Of a stretch of DNA of 32,580 nucleotides, positions 1 through 7,839 are shown one piece after another; the stretch's first letter is position 1; each line of letters opens with the position of its first letter. Below the pieces are notes generated by a model, which ran no database searches, was not told the origin of the DNA, and worked only from the letters and a program-made list of their open reading frames with translations. Origin of the DNA: Clostridium tarantellae (GTDB lineage: Bacteria > Bacillota > Clostridia > Clostridiales > Clostridiaceae); NCBI RefSeq assembly GCF_009295725.1, contig NZ_WHJC01000010.1:1-32580 (forward strand). The letters run 5' to 3'. The translations under genes and the position numbers were made by a program.

Positions 1-47
1 TCTTTTTCTTCTTTTAAGTACTTTCTATTTGATTTATTTTTTGTCAT
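1..47 (-). CDS. start of an unidentified gene, cut by the window edge
   Basis: An ATG at 47-45 follows an AGGAG ribosome site about 7 nt upstream and opens a reading frame that stays open to the edge of the window. It reads MTKNKSNRKYLKEEK, a very basic and charged N-terminus. Only 15 residues are visible, so no function can be given. It lies about 65 nt downstream of the truncated GTPase fragment and may belong to the same transcript. Confidence 0.5.
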   Translation of the reverse strand, partial: MTKNKSNRKYLKEEK

Positions 48-113
48 AGTTAAACTCTCCTTATTATTCTCTAAATTTGAGAATACCATTAATTTGTTTC
101 TACGACAACTATC

Positions 114-341
114 TTACCACCTAGGGAATATTTCATCTCCATAACCCATTAAAGCATTTAAAAAAGTACTTTTTCCATTACTAAAATGACCAAAGATAGC
201 AATTGTAAATCTTTCTTTTTCAAAATTGTTAATTTTAGAAGTTAATATATTTTGTATTTGTTTTTCCGAAATATTATTTTTAACTTCATTTAAAACTTGT
301 AAAATTACATTCTTTTTTTGTTTATATTTTTCATATCCCAT
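114..341 (-). pseudogene. truncated dynamin-like GTPase fragment (N-terminal P-loop only)
   Basis: This 75-residue frame carries a helical N-terminus and a GTPase G1 loop (GHFSNGKST followed by FLNALMGY), then stops at once. Known dynamin-like GTPases continue for hundreds of residues with G2-G4 motifs and a long helical stalk, and none of that is present. It starts 6 nt after the stop of the 752-aa GTPase, with a GGAG ribosome site, so it is translationally placed like the second gene of a pair. Its P-loop DNA closely resembles the P-loop of the upstream gene (the NALxG segment is nearly identical). I infer a remnant of a second GTPase subunit, truncated by a deletion or nonsense mutation. 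It could still be expressed as a short peptide. Confidence 0.6.
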
Positions 342-347
342 ATTAAC

Positions 348-2606
348 TTACTCCTTCAATTCATCTCTAATATTATAAATTAAATCAAATAAAATATTAT
401 CATCAACTTTAAGAGTTTCTATTTTTTCTCTAATACTATTAATTTTAGTGTTTATGTGTTTTTCAAAATTTTGCAAAGAAATCTCTGTTTCTTTTTCTAA
501 GATTAATTTTATTATATTTTCTTTTTTATTAATAATGTCAATAGCTTGATTTTCTATTGATTTACATCCATTATCATAATTTTTTGACAACCAATTATAA
601 ATCTCAAGTTTTTTACCATCTAAATATCTTTTTTTCTTATCATCTCTTTCCTTTTCTTCAAGTTTTTTGTATACGTTTATTTCTTCTTCAAGAGATTTAA
701 TATTATTTTTTAAACAATTAATATAATCTTTTTTTCTATTCAACTCTCTAATTTTTTTTTCATAGTTTTCTTTTTGGGTATATTTCTTATTTTGTTCTTT
801 ATCATACCACTCATATATATATATATTTTCTCTATCCCATAGTTCACATTTTGAATAATCTAGACCATCTGGAACTTTCTCTTCATACTCTTCTTTGAAA
901 AACAACCATTTTTTCCTTGTTTTTGTTACATATTTATATGTTTGAGTAGGATTTGGTCTTACTCCTAGTGCATCTTTTTTATTTTTATAGTTTTTATCTA
1001 AGTTCTCTAAATTTGTTAATACCTCTTCAATATATTTGTTTAATTCCTTTATTTGAAACTCTATAAGATCTTCATCATTTGGATGAATACTATTTAATTC
1101 TTTCTGTATGCTGTTTAATTCTTCTTGTAATTTTAATATTTTTTTAGAGTTTTCTCCTGTAAATTCTTTATTGTTAACTAAAAAATTTATTTCTTCTTTT
1201 CTTAAATCAAAATTAAACTTTATTTTTGATCTTTCATTAAATATTCTCTTAAATTCTTTATTAAAATTTTCTGATAAACTTCTACTGATAAAACTATAAT
1301 AATCACTTAATATATTTGTTATATCGTTTATTATTTCTTTTAAACTTACTTGAACTTCTTTATTTAAAGTATTAGTCTTTTCTTTTAAATTGCTAATATC
1401 TTGTCCAATACTACTTTCTATATTTTTTGCAAATTCTTTTTTCTTACTTTGTTTTAAGTCTACAAAGTCACTATGTAATTTTTCTTTTATATCTTCAGAT
1501 AAATCTGTTAATTGTCTCCTTAAAGTATTTATAAATTTTCTTCTGCTCTTTAGAATTAATTCCTTTTGAATATTTAAATGATGAATACTTTCATCAAATG
1601 AACCTGCACTATTTTTATACTTGCTATTTATAATACTTTCAAACTCATTTACTAATATACTCATCTTTTCTTTTATATCTTCTAAGAAAGCTTTTTGCCT
1701 ATTACTACTTTCTAAGAAATCAAATAAATACTTTTTAAAGGGTAAATAATTTGATCTTTTTATATATTCTTCTTTTGCTAAAATAGTTTTTACTTCTTTA
1801 TCATTTGCTTCATAAATTTCTTGATAAAGCTCAACATCCTGCCCCCATAAATAATCTAAACTATCTAATGCAAAGATTTTATTATTTTTAAATCCATTAC
1901 GCTCTAATTCAGTTTTTACCTCATCTATAACTTCATTAACTTTTTCTTCTGCATATTCTTTTGAATTACTTTCAAATATTTCTCCAATTCTATTAATTAC
2001 AATAAAAACTTCTTTAGTATTTATTTTTCCAAAATCTTTGTTTCTTCCACAAATTAAATCTAATTCCGTTTTAGTTAATCCTTTTTTATTTATTACAATT
2101 ATTGTTGCATTTGCTTCTTTTATAGCTTCTTTAGTGATATTTAATTGCTCTTTACTAATACCTTGAAGCCCGGGAGTATCTAAAAACATAACATCTTTAT
2201 CTACACCTTTAAAAGGATATTTAACTACTATTTGTTTTAGTTTCTTTCCTTTATAATGTATATCTAAAAAATTTTTAAGTTTTAAATAAGATTGTTCTTC
2301 TGCTAAATCTACCTGTTTATAACTATTATCTTCAAAATAAATAAGTGCTTTTTTGCTTTCATTATTTTCAATAATTGTTATTGTTCCCGTTGCTTCATTA
2401 GAAGATGAATAAAGTATTCTTTTTCCTATTAAAGCATTTAAAAAAGTACTTTTCCCTACAGAAAATTCTCCAATTACTGCAACTTTAAAAATCTGTTCAT
2501 TACACATTTCTTCTAATAATTCTATTTCTTCACTATATATACCACCTAGTGAATAACTCAAGTTTTTTAAATATTCAATTGATTTTTCTATATTTCCTTC
2601 ATTCAT
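348..2606 (-). CDS. dynamin-like large GTPase, 752 aa
   Basis: The N-terminal GTPase domain has G1 at residues 46-54 (GEFSVGKST), a plausible G2 threonine near 74, G3 at 143-146 (DTPG) and a degenerate G4 near 205 (NRIGE rather than the usual N/TKxD). The rest, about residues 300-752, is lysine/glutamate-rich and heptad-like, as expected for the helical stalk of a bacterial dynamin-like protein. No membrane segment or signal peptide is visible. Bacterial dynamin-like proteins remodel or tether membranes, and some, often encoded as tandem pairs, take part in phage or stress responses. The role here is not shown. The ATG at 2606 has an AAGGA ribosome site, and a sigma-70-type promoter lies just upstream. 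The downstream neighbour is a truncated second GTPase, so a heteromeric pair may have been lost. Confidence 0.85.
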   Translation of the reverse strand: MNEGNIEKSIEYLKNLSYSLGGIYSEEIELLEEMCNEQIFKVAVIGEFSVGKSTFLNALIGKRILYSSSNEATGTITIIENNESKKALIYFEDNSYKQVDLAEEQSYLKLKNFLDIHYKGKKLKQIVVKYPFKGVDKDVMFLDTPGLQGISKEQLNITKEAIKEANATIIVINKKGLTKTELDLICGRNKDFGKINTKEVFIVINRIGEIFESNSKEYAEEKVNEVIDEVKTELERNGFKNNKIFALDSLDYLWGQDVELYQEIYEANDKEVKTILAKEEYIKRSNYLPFKKYLFDFLESSNRQKAFLEDIKEKMSILVNEFESIINSKYKNSAGSFDESIHHLNIQKELILKSRRKFINTLRRQLTDLSEDIKEKLHSDFVDLKQSKKKEFAKNIESSIGQDISNLKEKTNTLNKEVQVSLKEIINDITNILSDYYSFISRSLSENFNKEFKRIFNERSKIKFNFDLRKEEINFLVNNKEFTGENSKKILKLQEELNSIQKELNSIHPNDEDLIEFQIKELNKYIEEVLTNLENLDKNYKNKKDALGVRPNPTQTYKYVTKTRKKWLFFKEEYEEKVPDGLDYSKCELWDRENIYIYEWYDKEQNKKYTQKENYEKKIRELNRKKDYINCLKNNIKSLEEEINVYKKLEEKERDDKKKRYLDGKKLEIYNWLSKNYDNGCKSIENQAIDIINKKENIIKLILEKETEISLQNFEKHINTKINSIREKIETLKVDDNILFDLIYNIRDELKE

Positions 2607-2656
2607 AATAACTCAATCCTTATAAAATTCAATGCTTAAATTTATCTTATATTCAA

Positions 2657-2686
2657 ATTATATCATTTAAATATATTTTTTTCCAA
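2657..2686 (-). promoter_or_regulatory. predicted promoter of the dynamin-like GTPase gene
   Basis: On the minus strand TTGGAA (2686-2681) and TATAAT (2662-2657) are separated by 18 nt, close to the housekeeping consensus. It lies about 50 nt upstream of the GTPase start codon and downstream of the greA terminator, so the GTPase gene is probably its own transcription unit. Confidence 0.6.
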
Positions 2687-2723
2687 TAACTTTAATATAA
2701 TATACATATTTGTTATTAAATTC

Positions 2724-2773
2724 AAAAATAGTTTGTTAATCTCTTATTTGCTTAAGATTAACAAACTATTTTT
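2724..2773 (-). terminator. intrinsic terminator after the greA-family gene (possibly bidirectional)
   Basis: A perfect 19-bp inverted repeat (2724-2742 with 2755-2773) with a 12-nt loop is flanked by A/T tracts on both sides. On the minus strand the U-rich 3' end follows the stem. It sits 13 nt after the stop of the GreA-family gene. Confidence 0.85.
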
Positions 2774-2785
2774 TTACATTTTGTG

Positions 2786-3253
2786 CTAATTTATATCTAA
2801 GATTTTATATACTATTTGAGAATCACCTACTATTACCTCAATTATATCTCCAATTTTTTTATTTAAAAGTTTTTCACCTACTGGAGAATGATGTGATATT
2901 TTTCCCTCTAAAGGATTCGCTTGTACACTATCAACTATAAGAAACTCTTCTTCTTCTTCAAAACTTTCATTATATACTAATACTTTTTTCCCTATTGATA
3001 CTTCTTTACTATTTAAATCAACTTCAATAATTTCACATTTATCTAAAGTATTTTTTATTTCTCTTATTCTAGCTTCAACTACAGCTTGTTTATCTCTTTC
3101 TGCTTCAAACTCAGCATTTTCTCTTAAATCACCATAGTCAGCAGCTACCTTTAAATTCTTAGCAATTTCTACTCTTACAGTGCTACTAAGATATTTTAAT
3201 TCATCTTTTAATTTATTATAACTTTCTTTAGTTAATTTTATTGTATCCTTCAT
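2786..3253 (-). CDS. greA: GreA/GreB-family transcription cleavage factor
   Basis: The 155-aa protein has the full GreA architecture. An N-terminal coiled coil carries the acidic tip (DYGDLRENAEFEAERDKQ, about residues 39-56), and a C-terminal FKBP-like domain contains the hallmark ISHHSPVGEKLL segment. Gre factors insert the coiled coil into the RNA polymerase secondary channel and stimulate cleavage of backtracked RNA. Length matches normal GreA. A strong GGGAGGAG ribosome site precedes the ATG. The start overlaps the end of the kinase gene by 26 nt, so the two are translationally coupled. Lying in an operon with a kinase and a radical SAM enzyme rather than in the usual housekeeping neighbourhood, it may be an accessory paralogue; that is an inference. 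Confidence 0.9.
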   Translation of the reverse strand: MKDTIKLTKESYNKLKDELKYLSSTVRVEIAKNLKVAADYGDLRENAEFEAERDKQAVVEARIREIKNTLDKCEIIEVDLNSKEVSIGKKVLVYNESFEEEEEFLIVDSVQANPLEGKISHHSPVGEKLLNKKIGDIIEVIVGDSQIVYKILDIN

Positions 3254-3869
3254 TTTTTATCTCCTCCCTAATAGTCTTTTTATATTCTTTTAAACATGCA
3301 TTATAAACATCTTCTTTACTCATATTATCTGTATCAATAGAAATTATAGTAGTTTTTTCATCTTTATTTTGGATTAGCCAATTATAAAAATTCTTTTCCT
3401 TATCATAGTATTTTTTATTAACAACCTTGTCTAAATTCTTATCCTTAGTATTTTTACTATTAATTCTCTCATTACAAGTTTCATAAGAAGCTTTTAAAAT
3501 AAATATTATATCTGGTACTGGCAAAAACTTTCTTCCATCTGAAAATATATTTAAAATTTTATTTTTATCCTTTTCATTTCTATCCCATATAACAGCTAAA
3601 GTAGACCAATAACTTCTATCTAAAACTACAACCTCTTCAGTAGATACTTCATCTAGCTTTCTTTTTGTTTCCATAGTTCCAGCAATAAAATGTAGAGCTG
3701 ATGGATACCATTTAGCCTTCATTATAAATTTTTCTTTTAGTCCATTAGTTAAACTGTCTTCATCCACACCATAAATAAATCTAGCTCTTATTTTTTTAGC
3801 AAACTCATTACCTATAGTACTTTTGCCAACTCCATTATGACCTTCAAAAGCAATTATTTTTTTCACCAT
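3228..3869 (-). CDS. P-loop nucleoside/nucleotide kinase, dTMP-kinase-like
   Basis: Residues 10-18 form a Walker A (GHNGVGKST), followed by a DRSYWST segment near residue 85 that resembles the DR(Y/F) motif of thymidylate kinases and deoxynucleoside kinases. A later region (CNERINSKNTKDK) fits the Arg-rich lid. At 213 aa it has the length of dTMP kinases. The substrate cannot be read from sequence; AAA-type P-loop proteins are sometimes misassigned here. It starts 21 nt after the radical SAM gene with a GGAGG site and overlaps the greA-family gene, so the three form one operon. Confidence 0.75.
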   Translation of the reverse strand: MVKKIIAFEGHNGVGKSTIGNEFAKKIRARFIYGVDEDSLTNGLKEKFIMKAKWYPSALHFIAGTMETKRKLDEVSTEEVVVLDRSYWSTLAVIWDRNEKDKNKILNIFSDGRKFLPVPDIIFILKASYETCNERINSKNTKDKNLDKVVNKKYYDKEKNFYNWLIQNKDEKTTIISIDTDNMSKEDVYNACLKEYKKTIREEIKNEGYNKIN

Positions 3870-3890
3870 ATAAAATCCTCCTTTTTTATT

Positions 3891-5249
3891 TTACTGAACT
3901 GGTTTTAATGATTCTTTTTGAAAAGGAGTAGTATAAATATATCTATCATTACGCTTGCTATTATCACTTGATATGTATCCTATATTTTCCAATGCAACAA
4001 TGGTATCACCTACTAATTTTTTATACTGTTCATAATTTATATAATCATAACTAATATTGTCATCTAAATCTCCATAACAGAAACTTTTAAAATCTTTAGG
4101 ATTCTTTATGTTTATTCCATACTTTTCTCTTTTATCATAATATTCTGTTCCTGGAAAAGGTATTAATTGATGTATAGAAATCTCATCTGGCATAGTTTCT
4201 ACCATTAAATCAATTGATTTATACTGCTCCTGAAGCTCTCCCGGCAATCCATAAATCCAATTAGTTTTAATTCTTAATCCATTCCTTTTGGCAATTTTAA
4301 TACCATTTTTTATATCATCTATGGATATTCCTTTACATACATTCTTTAAAATCTCTTCAGAACCTGTTTCAATGCCTACTTCTATTTTTTTGCATCCTGA
4401 TTCAATTAATAATTTGCAAATCTTATCTGTAATCATATTAATCCTTAATTGAGCATTATATTTTATCTTTAAATTTTTATCTTTTAATAACTCATTAAAT
4501 TTTTTCAACTTATTTAAATTTCCAAAAAAAACATCATCTGTAAAAAACATCTCTTTACTATCAAAATTTTTTACTAAATACTCTACTTCTTCTACTAAGC
4601 TTTCCACTGTTCTTATTCTATTTCTTAATGAAACATTAGTTAAATGATTATAATTGCAACAAAATTTACAACTAAAAGGACACCCTCTTGTTCCTGAAAT
4701 AGAATGTGTCGTATACTTTTTCATATCAAATAAATTTCTATCTATTATAGGTAAGCTATTAACATTTATGTCTAACGGTTCATTTTCTTTATTATATATT
4801 TCACTTTCATGTTTATATGCTATATTAGGTACATCACTTAATTTTATACTTCCATTTAAATAGCTAACTAATTTTTGTACAGGAATTTCTCCCTCCCCTT
4901 TTATAACATAATCAAATCCATCATTTATACAATCAATAGGAAAAATAGAAGGATGTATCCCACCAGCAAATAACACACTGCTATTACCACTATTTTTTAA
5001 TAAGTCTATTATTTCTATGGCAGTAGGATAAGTAGCAGTAAGAATTGAAAAACCTATTAAATCATACTTCTTACTTACTAACTCTTTAACTAATTCTAGG
5101 TTGTCCGTAAATTCCACATTTTGATCATAAATTTTAATATTATTGCCCATATTTTTTAATATAGTTCCTATATAACCAGCTCCTAAAGGATACTCTTTAT
5201 ATAAATTTTTCTTATTATAAGATCTAGGTACTACTAAAGCTATATTCAT
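3891..5249 (-). CDS. B12-binding-domain-type radical SAM enzyme
   Basis: The 452-aa protein has an N-terminal Rossmann-like domain of the cobalamin-binding type (residues about 1-150, ending in the GEGE segment). The radical SAM domain has its 4Fe-4S cluster cysteines at C190, C194 and C197 (CxxxCxxC). Downstream segments (FFTDDVFFGN, EVGIETGSEEIL, NWIYGLPGE) are typical of the elp3/MiaB-type radical SAM fold. I do not see a clear DxHxxG cobalamin-ligand motif, so cobalamin may be bound base-off without a His ligand or not at all. The substrate is unknown. It is the first gene of an operon with a kinase and a GreA-family factor. A GAGAGGAG ribosome site supports the start. Confidence 0.85.
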   Translation of the reverse strand: MNIALVVPRSYNKKNLYKEYPLGAGYIGTILKNMGNNIKIYDQNVEFTDNLELVKELVSKKYDLIGFSILTATYPTAIEIIDLLKNSGNSSVLFAGGIHPSIFPIDCINDGFDYVIKGEGEIPVQKLVSYLNGSIKLSDVPNIAYKHESEIYNKENEPLDINVNSLPIIDRNLFDMKKYTTHSISGTRGCPFSCKFCCNYNHLTNVSLRNRIRTVESLVEEVEYLVKNFDSKEMFFTDDVFFGNLNKLKKFNELLKDKNLKIKYNAQLRINMITDKICKLLIESGCKKIEVGIETGSEEILKNVCKGISIDDIKNGIKIAKRNGLRIKTNWIYGLPGELQEQYKSIDLMVETMPDEISIHQLIPFPGTEYYDKREKYGINIKNPKDFKSFCYGDLDDNISYDYINYEQYKKLVGDTIVALENIGYISSDNSKRNDRYIYTTPFQKESLKPVQ

Positions 5250-5447
5250 AATTAGCTCCTCTCATCTATAGTTTAAATTTTTTGCAACATAACTAATACA
5301 TACCTATTATTTAAACCACTAATGAAAATTTTTTATCTCAAAAATACTTAATTACTTTTTAATAACAAAACCTTTTACTAAAATATATTTTTTAAATTTT
5401 ATAGAAATATTTGTAATCAATGTTAAAATAATTTTAGTATTACAATT

Positions 5448-5478
5448 TTTATACTACCACTTTTGCTTTTATTGTCAA
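5448..5478 (-). promoter_or_regulatory. candidate promoter for the radical SAM operon
   Basis: On the minus strand a perfect TTGACA (5478-5473) is followed 19 nt later by TATAAA (5453-5448). The spacing is longer than ideal. It would give a leader of roughly 190 nt before the radical SAM start codon. The 5250-5534 gap otherwise holds only AT-rich sequence with no gene I can support. Confidence 0.4.
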
Positions 5479-5534
5479 TATCAATTGCAATTTTTTATAT
5501 TAATTGGTTTTTATGTTTTAAAAACACAAAAATA

Positions 5535-5557
5535 TGGGATATACATTGTACATCCCA
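5535..5557 (-). terminator. intrinsic terminator after brxL
   Basis: On the minus strand a 10-bp stem (one G-U pair) closes a 3-nt loop and is followed by a U-rich tract (TATTTTTGTGTTTTT). It lies 18 nt beyond the brxL stop and ends the BREX locus. Confidence 0.85.
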
Positions 5558-5575
5558 TTAAACTTATTCTTTATT

Positions 5576-7606
5576 TTAACTAACCCCCAAAGCCTTAAAC
5601 ACAGCATCCTCAGCACCACTGTAAAACATTATTTGAAATTTAGCAAATAGTTCTGGTGGCACTAGTGGTATATCTGCTGCATTTACCATTGGTAGTAATA
5701 TTTTCTTTGCACCTGCATCAAAACATACTTGTAATGTACTAGCTAAATCCTCTACTTTATTTATGGTTCCACCAATACTTATGGAACCTAGTATTGCTAA
5801 CTGACTTTGTACTGGTTTAATTAATGCTGCTGAAGCCATAGCAATTATAGCTGCTAATGATAATTGTGATGTCAATCCAACACCATTTATATCTTGTATA
5901 TGCATTAAATAATCCTTTTGTGTTGTATTTATAGATGCACTTATATTTTTGCTATTAGCCTTAAAAAATCTAAATGCAGTATCTATGCTCTCCTTAGCTT
6001 CTCTATATGAACCAAGACCTGTTCTTTCAAACTTACCTGTTCCATTTACTACTTCAGTTTCTATTTTATAAACTCCAATCATTCCAGAATTTGCTGTACC
6101 TATTGTATATACATGACCTGATTTTGCTACTCCCTCTGGTATTAAAGAACCACTTCCTTGTTCTGGTATTGATATAAATTCTTCATTCATTGTTTCTATA
6201 TCTATATAGGAAAAATGAACGTCATAAAATTCCATTCCCCCAATTTTCTTAAGCTGCTCTTTAACTCTTCTTCTGCCTACTAAAGCATATCTTAATATTT
6301 CTTCCACATCTTCTTTTAAAAATTCTCCATGAGGATATATAAGCTTAACTAAACCTGATACAGTTCTTCTTACAGCTATAACATCCCTTTGGTTTAAATT
6401 ATTTCCAAATCTAAAATACTTATCTATAACATCACCAAAGGTAGTTTTTCTCATTTCTCTTAAATACTCTGCTAAATAATCTGTTATAAAACCAAAACTA
6501 TCTGTAAAAAATTCTGGCCTCATTTTTGGAATTTCCCAACCTGGTAAATAATAATGCATCCTATCAAAGAAAGCTGAATCATATGCCATAGCCTCTGGAA
6601 ATGGTTCAAATAAATGAGAAGTTTTTAAAAGCACATCCACACTTTGATTTATATTACCTACAAAAACCATTGAAGCTGAAGCCGCTTTTTCTTCCTTGCC
6701 TCTTGCAAAAGAACCTGATGCCATATAATCTTTCATTATTTGTATTCCATCTTTATCTTTAAAAGTTATACCAGCAACTTCATCAAAAGCAACCACATCC
6801 CACATACCTACTAATCCGATTTTTCTTTGAGACATATTGTAAAATAAATTTGCTACAGTAGTTTGTCCTCCTGAAACCAATATAGAATTTGGAGATATTT
6901 CTTTATATAAATGAGATTTACCTGTTCCCCTTGGTCCAAGTTCACACATGTTGTAATTATTTTCACATAAAGGAACCATTCTTAACAACAAATGCCATTT
7001 AACTTCATAGCTTAATTGAGTCGGCTCCATACCAATAGATCTTATTAAAATATCAATCCATTCTTCTTTATCAAAAGCTTTTCTACCTTCTATGATTTCA
7101 CTCATATCCATACTAGGCATTTGAATAGGTGTTATACTATCAATTATAAATGGGTTAGCATCCTTAGCTGTTTCATCAAAGAAATACTGCAACTTAACTA
7201 TACACCATATACCACCACCTAATAACTTTTCAAAGTCCTTAACATAGGATGAACTTATTTCTACCTTTTTTAATCCTAAATTAGAAAACTCAGCTTCATA
7301 CACATCTTTCTTCTCATTTAGTTTAACTGTTAATTTATCTATAACAGTATACCTAGTCATCTCTCTAATTTTAGATTTAATTTTCTCAGCTTCATCTGGT
7401 CTAACAAAGTTATCTGCTAAAATATTCTTTACTCTTTCTACACCTTCATTTATACTATCTTCATCATCAGTGGCACAATACATACCTAAAAGATATTCAA
7501 GTACATATGTAGGAACATTAGCACCCTGCTTTAACTTTTGTGTTAAATCCTTTCTAACAACTCTTCCTGCAAAATTATCATTTAATTTTAAACTTAATTC
7601 GTCCAT
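5576..7606 (-). CDS. brxL: BrxL, Lon-protease-like AAA+ protein of BREX type 1
   Basis: The 676-aa protein has an N-terminal region of about 200 aa, then an AAA+ domain with Walker A GPRGTGKSH (lysine 230) and a Walker B-like WDVVAFDEVAG. The C-terminal Lon-like domain (about residues 555-676) includes the GGTINKVEDL segment and the AGAKKILLP segment seen in Lon enzymes. Whether a working Ser-Lys protease dyad is present is unclear: a lysine is there, but no classical PKDGPSAG motif. BrxL is the last conserved BREX type 1 gene and is required for phage exclusion; characterised homologues form DNA-binding rings. It is transcribed apart from pglZ, since a terminator lies between them. An AGGAG ribosome site precedes the ATG. 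Confidence 0.96.
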   Translation of the reverse strand: MDELSLKLNDNFAGRVVRKDLTQKLKQGANVPTYVLEYLLGMYCATDDEDSINEGVERVKNILADNFVRPDEAEKIKSKIREMTRYTVIDKLTVKLNEKKDVYEAEFSNLGLKKVEISSSYVKDFEKLLGGGIWCIVKLQYFFDETAKDANPFIIDSITPIQMPSMDMSEIIEGRKAFDKEEWIDILIRSIGMEPTQLSYEVKWHLLLRMVPLCENNYNMCELGPRGTGKSHLYKEISPNSILVSGGQTTVANLFYNMSQRKIGLVGMWDVVAFDEVAGITFKDKDGIQIMKDYMASGSFARGKEEKAASASMVFVGNINQSVDVLLKTSHLFEPFPEAMAYDSAFFDRMHYYLPGWEIPKMRPEFFTDSFGFITDYLAEYLREMRKTTFGDVIDKYFRFGNNLNQRDVIAVRRTVSGLVKLIYPHGEFLKEDVEEILRYALVGRRRVKEQLKKIGGMEFYDVHFSYIDIETMNEEFISIPEQGSGSLIPEGVAKSGHVYTIGTANSGMIGVYKIETEVVNGTGKFERTGLGSYREAKESIDTAFRFFKANSKNISASINTTQKDYLMHIQDINGVGLTSQLSLAAIIAMASAALIKPVQSQLAILGSISIGGTINKVEDLASTLQVCFDAGAKKILLPMVNAADIPLVPPELFAKFQIMFYSGAEDAVFKALGVS

Positions 7607-7751
7607 AAAATACTACTCCTACATTAATATATTAAATAAATATGTTACTTCTTAATTTATTATATTAATTATTATATCATAATCATTATTTATGTACTTT
7701 ATGAAACTTACCTTTTAACTTATACATCTATTATTATTTAAATTCATAACA

Positions 7752-7780
7752 AAAAGACACCTTGTTAATAGGTGTCTTTT
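7752..7780 (-). terminator. intrinsic terminator after pglZ
   Basis: A perfect 11-bp inverted repeat (7752-7762 with 7770-7780, AAAAGACACCT) closes a 7-nt loop. The T-rich end of the stem on the minus strand serves as the U tract. It lies about 60 nt past the pglZ stop. The remaining 7607-7751 gap is AT-rich leader for brxL, with TATAAT-like sequences but no convincing -35. Confidence 0.85.
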
Positions 7781-7839
7781 GCAAATAAAATTATTTTTAA
7801 CTATAAAACTAAAATTTACAATAAAGTTTATTACAAACT

